Of a DNA stretch of 64,000 nt, positions 63,101 through 64,000 are shown piece after piece. Within the stretch, counting starts at the first letter, position 1; each line of letters begins with the position of its first letter. The notes beneath the pieces are model-generated. The model saw only the letters and a program-made list of their open reading frames with translations. It ran no database searches and had not been told where the DNA came from. Source of the stretch: Zestomonas carbonaria (lineage in GTDB: Bacteria > Pseudomonadota > Gammaproteobacteria > Pseudomonadales > Pseudomonadaceae); NCBI RefSeq assembly GCF_904061905.1, contig NZ_CAJFCI010000012.1, positions 1 through 64,000 of the forward strand, written 5' to 3'. A program made the translations under genes and the position numbers.

Positions 63101-64000
63101 CCAACGACAGCAAGCAGGTCGATGGTATCCGCCTCGGCAACGAGGCGGCGGGCGGAGGCTTCACCGCCGTCAACGGCGAGACCGTCATCGCCGGCCTGTA
63201 CGGCAGCCTGCGGGTTTCCGCCGATGGCAGCTACCAGTACGTGGTCGACAACCTGCTCGCCGCGGTGCAGGCGCTCAAGGTCGGCGACACCCTGGTCGAG
63301 GAATTCACCTACCGCATGCGCGATGCCCTGGGCGGCAGCGACACCGCGCAACTGACCGTGCTCATCCGGGGCGCCTGGGACGCGCCGGTGGCGGTCAACG
63401 ACGTCGCCTTCGCCGTCGCCGCCGGGCCCGGCTCGGTCGGCGTCGATCCCGTCGGCAACGTGCTGCCCAACGACACCGACGTGGACAGCGAGGACGTCGA
63501 CCTGGTCAACGGCATCCGCCACGGCGAGCGCGCTGCCGGCGGGGTCATGATCGCGGTCGGCATGAACACCAGCCGGAGCGACGGGACGGTGATCGTCGGC
63601 CGCTATGGCCGGCTGATCATCGGCTCCGACGGCAGCTTCGTCTATTCCGTCGCCAACGACAGCCCGGAAGTCCTGGCGCTCGGCCCCTTCGACATCGGCA
63701 TCGACACCTTCACCTACCAGATCTTCGACCGTGGCCAACTGGTCGACACGGCGGAGCTGACCATCTTCGTGCGCGGCCAGAACAACCCGCCGGACCTGGT
63801 CAACGACACCGGCATCGCGGTGGAGGCCGGCGGCCTGGACAATGGCACGCCGGGCGTCGACCCGACTGGCAATGTGCTGGCCAACGACAGCGACGTGGAA
63901 GGCGACGAACTGACCGTGGTGCTGGTCCACAAGGGCGACGTCGCCGGCGCTCCGGGCACGCCGATCCGTGGGCTCTACGGCGACCTGACGATGAACGCCG
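54109..64000 (+). CDS. Giant repeat protein, probable type I secreted adhesin (partial, C-terminus outside window)
   Basis: The frame is open from the ATG at 54109 (after AAAGGGGG; an in-frame TGA ends just before it) to the window end, 3297 residues. Order: an LEPR-like N-terminal motif LEQRILFDGAA (about residues 22-32) instead of a Sec signal; a DUF4347 domain (about 63-230); a long series of DUF11-like beta-sandwich repeats (about 230-1850); one SdrD B-like module (about 1855-1930, DANGAYHFGVLPDGIFRIDT); a cadherin-like module (about 1979-2105); then nine VCBS-like repeat starts (NDNPVA...DDE...IEAGG...GNVLDNDTDVD). Such proteins are exported by type I systems and serve in surface attachment. 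Secretion signal, RTX repeats and transporter genes would lie beyond the edge. Confidence 0.9.
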   Translation, partial: MGGSVRSADRLGFRPRPLALALEQRILFDGAAAASVDHQNAERDGDTPHPTPAPTNTEAPAARHLVVLDKRVENREALTADIADSVEVLVLDGQQDSLAAISAALARLGKVDSLQIFSHGAAGQITLGSQQVSSDNIGQFASLLGGWGAHLNAGADIQLYGCNVGEGSAGRSLVDQLARLTGANVAASSDATGSAGKGGDWDLEVRHGDIDKAIALSAVALNAYDLLLADAAPTTELASAGQDVLLGDQFNFIVNFRNTSTQDGYAPFINLFMPATGRDGDDGVRFVSASYLGQTLNAQVITFDASGNATHPLARDSSGNPLVINAATYGMRPGDQMVVISLPYASVSQSQPVIPVQITASLSNLADTDLSNASPDLQIRVNSGFELGNDALNNPQNDPSLLEAGALVFTVHPTVVTIDQRIDAVEGETVTGPNHGRTLTLTTTPANGQVLNNVSVTQALPDNVQVTAIQPGAGGTLTSVTLHNGTVLTDPTEIAAAIASDSEFIRSFTIVYATMSGATDTLVDFYVPEIDANGQPVLDPVTGAPGTITFAAAEVTGLWTPIDPRDVTPPSTTIDFTGSGDETSIVAKSITLQKRVVLQADIGSAGVSPGDTLRYTLQLDISDYFAFGKDFFLNGALSVTDSLADGQTLSGPLTMSVTMGGITRNIALVVETTVNADGTTTLVFDIGQSLQVARAGSGWLAGDLAFEGARDGATIALISYAALVSQSYTPPNGNPHNEINEGDSLGNSATVEGTLLSDRFNLTGQSQSDDSGTTTTIPTSSVDIQLTQVNGAPPPTGDLRPGDVVTFRLSYDLVTGDYENFQLVAYLPLPLLDVAGFTWDQGTGVGQWTLGAGNTNGGPLPIVSVGPGNSLIFDFGDYVINSVEGSRIEVVFTMRVGDQPFADQRSLDVLAQSTQTTSIDHLVLVSSDVAVIVSVAEPHLNIRHGVVSSNHPGTVTGTTGSWLAPGTTGKPFAGSITDLNAIEGSANGIDGGDLLRLATAIENTGGGGAYDVVTSITLPPGLGFVGGSLASANLQIYRGDGTLLVAGVDYSVVGNEIRFIDRDGNAALLAGRVGTAADASGGNLVVITYDVVVNNAILAGRTLQSMATLSNYASVDNGQDFTPTDLTDDASQQVAAPVISKVFAGGSLDDSDSSAGHTTGSNLVVGESMLYDIVVTLPEGVTQNLRIDDLIPPGMRLDTTFNGGLGYQLIISSAASGGSLASNFAGSVVISGMTGVGGTLGADGVDARFTFSASTGTADNNTGNNSFVIRVRLVVSNVQGNQANQVLQNSANLQYQDPDGDTPNGTAPVDRLVGLSGGQPAVTVREPTLQISQTLTSTPGVGGYDEGDVVEFIITISNGNGSNDYAAFDLSLVDILPTELNNVQLLEVLYQGGATNNGGPDFAVGGGRLVSVGGANIDIAKGGSIILRLSGVVNATAAAEANFDNVATVQWTSLDGTQGGERTGVDGALNSGVLNDYQRSSTLIVPVARGILLSRVGGMPDTPAANPTTGEVENVTIGEIIRYRAAVLVPQGDNLNHQIRIELDAGLELIDPTQLANAIRIALVANQGGLESSLGNLVIGGGPLFVTGNENSEIAQSIRPDLSGISPTAILNPAHISVAIVGGRQVVTISLGDLTNHDGADADLEGVVLEFNVRVLNVAANQAATQLGVTVVESVNGIDRGRSPTLVERIVEPSFSGLDKRIVDFNPNASGTLGSATVRVDFTQNGGLAAYDVQLSDSFPSGSNYQLVSVQIGDTVYNAGNLPPGVTASVTASGVVLNFARLDVGTTVRAIYQVDLPNNSTIASSAANATLTWSSLPESFTGWGGSSVGVDGTANGERTGSNVGPNSYILQEGAGVGVIRGTLWNDTQSATASATPDGPGLAGQTVTLTWAGADGNLATTADNRTFTAITDANGAYHFGVLPDGIFRIDTPNAVIYPQPLGELRVRIDTDAATPLGRIDVTLGEGVEAQANAGYVERNDAPVNQVPGDQVAQEDEVLNIGGISVSDIDVGNRPIEVTLRVQHGILDFSSFPPGVLIVVIGDGTSEVTLAGSVGDINLVLANLTYLGDLNFNGIDTLTVITNDLGGFGDADGDGIPGETVDDALTDIDTVRIVVNPVNDLPVANPDTALATEAGGLDNGRPGVNPAGSVVDNDTDVDIATNADVLRVVHIRSEGSGLEHEVSVPGLVSLPGLYGQLIITSLGTYLYLVDNDNPEVEALRTASDTLSDVFTYTIRDLAGATAISTLTVIIRGANDNPVGVDDEGEAIEAGGVNNGTPGQDATGNVLDNDTDVDGGPGDPIDYGETRTVTGIRTLRESAPGAFTAVAATGETRIDGTHGSLFIQADGTYRYEVNNDSTAVQRLVAGDTLFEYFSYVVTDAGGLNDVAELRITIHGANDNPVASDDQAAAQAAAPGVPNSQESNPRGNVILFPSRPGDINQPGGNGVDLDVDRLDRPSSNLVVTGIHSSPELGAPATLTDVAGGTTSDNGTAIEGLYAVLSDGTIIDGTGGSFGTLTIGADGSFFFDVNSDNALVQGLNEGATLTVYFTYEIADTAGLTDRAQLLIIVRGVNDPPVAQDQEVEAIEAGGVNNGTPGSDATGNALSAAFDPEGDPLTVTLIRTGTGSDVEVVDGGTSLDGQYGTLTIHPDGSFTYVIDNDDSAVQALRQLDDQLIERFVFTVDDRQNENDIGSAEIIVTIRGQNDNPVAADDEAIAIESGGVNNGQHGVDPVGNVLDNDSDVDSVANGETREVSSVRTGSEAGTGTDGVLGIELRGAYGWLLLNADGSYGYRLDNAMAEVQALLPGETLNDLFSYTLRDTAGAEDRATLTITIQGANDNPVANDDSGLAIEAGGVANDLPGSDATGNVLGNDTDVDAGDSLQVVSVRQGPRVGLAGVVFAGTYGNLTLDANGNYTYVVNNDHPLVQALRTGADTLRESFSYTVRDLNGAISSALLTITIQGRNDNPVAVDDNAVAIEAGGTLNSTPGVDPTGNLLDNDTDVDANDSKQVDGIRLGNEAAGGGFTAVNGETVIAGLYGSLRVSADGSYQYVVDNLLAAVQALKVGDTLVEEFTYRMRDALGGSDTAQLTVLIRGAWDAPVAVNDVAFAVAAGPGSVGVDPVGNVLPNDTDVDSEDVDLVNGIRHGERAAGGVMIAVGMNTSRSDGTVIVGRYGRLIIGSDGSFVYSVANDSPEVLALGPFDIGIDTFTYQIFDRGQLVDTAELTIFVRGQNNPPDLVNDTGIAVEAGGLDNGTPGVDPTGNVLANDSDVEGDELTVVLVHKGDVAGAPGTPIRGLYGDLTMNA
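60450..64000 (+). repeat. Tandem VCBS-like repeats in the giant protein
   Basis: Nine repeat starts at about 60450, 60860, 61285, 61810, 62200, 62605, 62980, 63370 and 63780, each with NDxPV, IEAGG and GN(V/L)LDNDTDVD type motifs and a closing GxYGxLxxxxDGSYxYxVDN strand. Units are about 375-425 bp, except the third, which is about 525 bp and diverged (it carries NSQESNPRGNVILFPSRPGD). They share motifs at the protein level but not long identical DNA, so they are old duplications. Confidence 0.85.

Overview
The window is GC-rich, tightly packed chromosomal DNA of a Pseudomonas, most likely of the P. aeruginosa group. The evidence is a complete spu polyamine operon, a HacB-type acyl-homoserine lactone acylase, the AmgRS two-component pair, a 6S RNA followed by fthC, and several conserved Pseudomonas genes of unknown function. 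From memory, some gene neighbourhoods differ from strain PAO1 (2-oxoglutarate oxygenase next to an acyl-CoA thioesterase; ppk next to amgS). A relative of P. aeruginosa or a rearranged genome is therefore more likely than PAO1 itself, but species cannot be fixed from the sequence alone.

Layout. 1-740 is the start of an IS4-family transposase cut by the window edge. 828-12862 is polyamine metabolism: a solitary periplasmic binding protein and spuI on the minus strand, then spuABCDEFGH on the plus strand (gamma-glutamylation route, putrescine transaminase, and the ABC importer with separate putrescine and spermidine binding proteins). 13160-19947 holds the AHL acylase, an AraC-type regulator, a thioredoxin-like membrane-anchored protein, an alpha/beta hydrolase, a DUF2059 protein and a prolyl-hydroxylase-like oxygenase. 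20014-26883 holds a thioesterase, elbB, a fatty acid hydroxylase/sterol desaturase family membrane protein, a DedA protein, hemB and ppk. 26929-34921 holds amgS and amgR, tex, a PaaI-type thioesterase, a membrane diguanylate cyclase, an EVE-domain protein and a 45-residue membrane peptide. 34968-41358 holds fthC, 6S RNA, zapA, a ZapB-like coiled coil, and the UPF0149-pepP-ubiH-DUF4442-ubiI cluster. 41437-48330 is an iron region: ECF sigma factor, FecR-type anti-sigma factor, STN-type TonB-dependent siderophore receptor, ferric-iron binding protein and a fused iron permease, with no ATPase nearby. 48708-53224 is gcvT-gcvH-gcvP. 53328-53630 is a DUF2388 protein. From 54109 to the end runs the N-terminal 3297 residues of a giant repeat protein (LEPR-like N-terminal motif, DUF4347, DUF11-like repeats, VCBS-like repeats), probably a type I secreted adhesin; its C-terminus lies outside the window.

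Intergenic spaces are rich in dispersed palindromic repeats and intrinsic terminators. Points most worth a second look are the giant protein with a possible caspase-like His/Cys pair in its DUF4347 domain, a strong terminator between gcvH and gcvP, hairpins at the gene junctions of the spu operon, and a repeat element with flanking 17-bp direct repeats between amgR and amgS.
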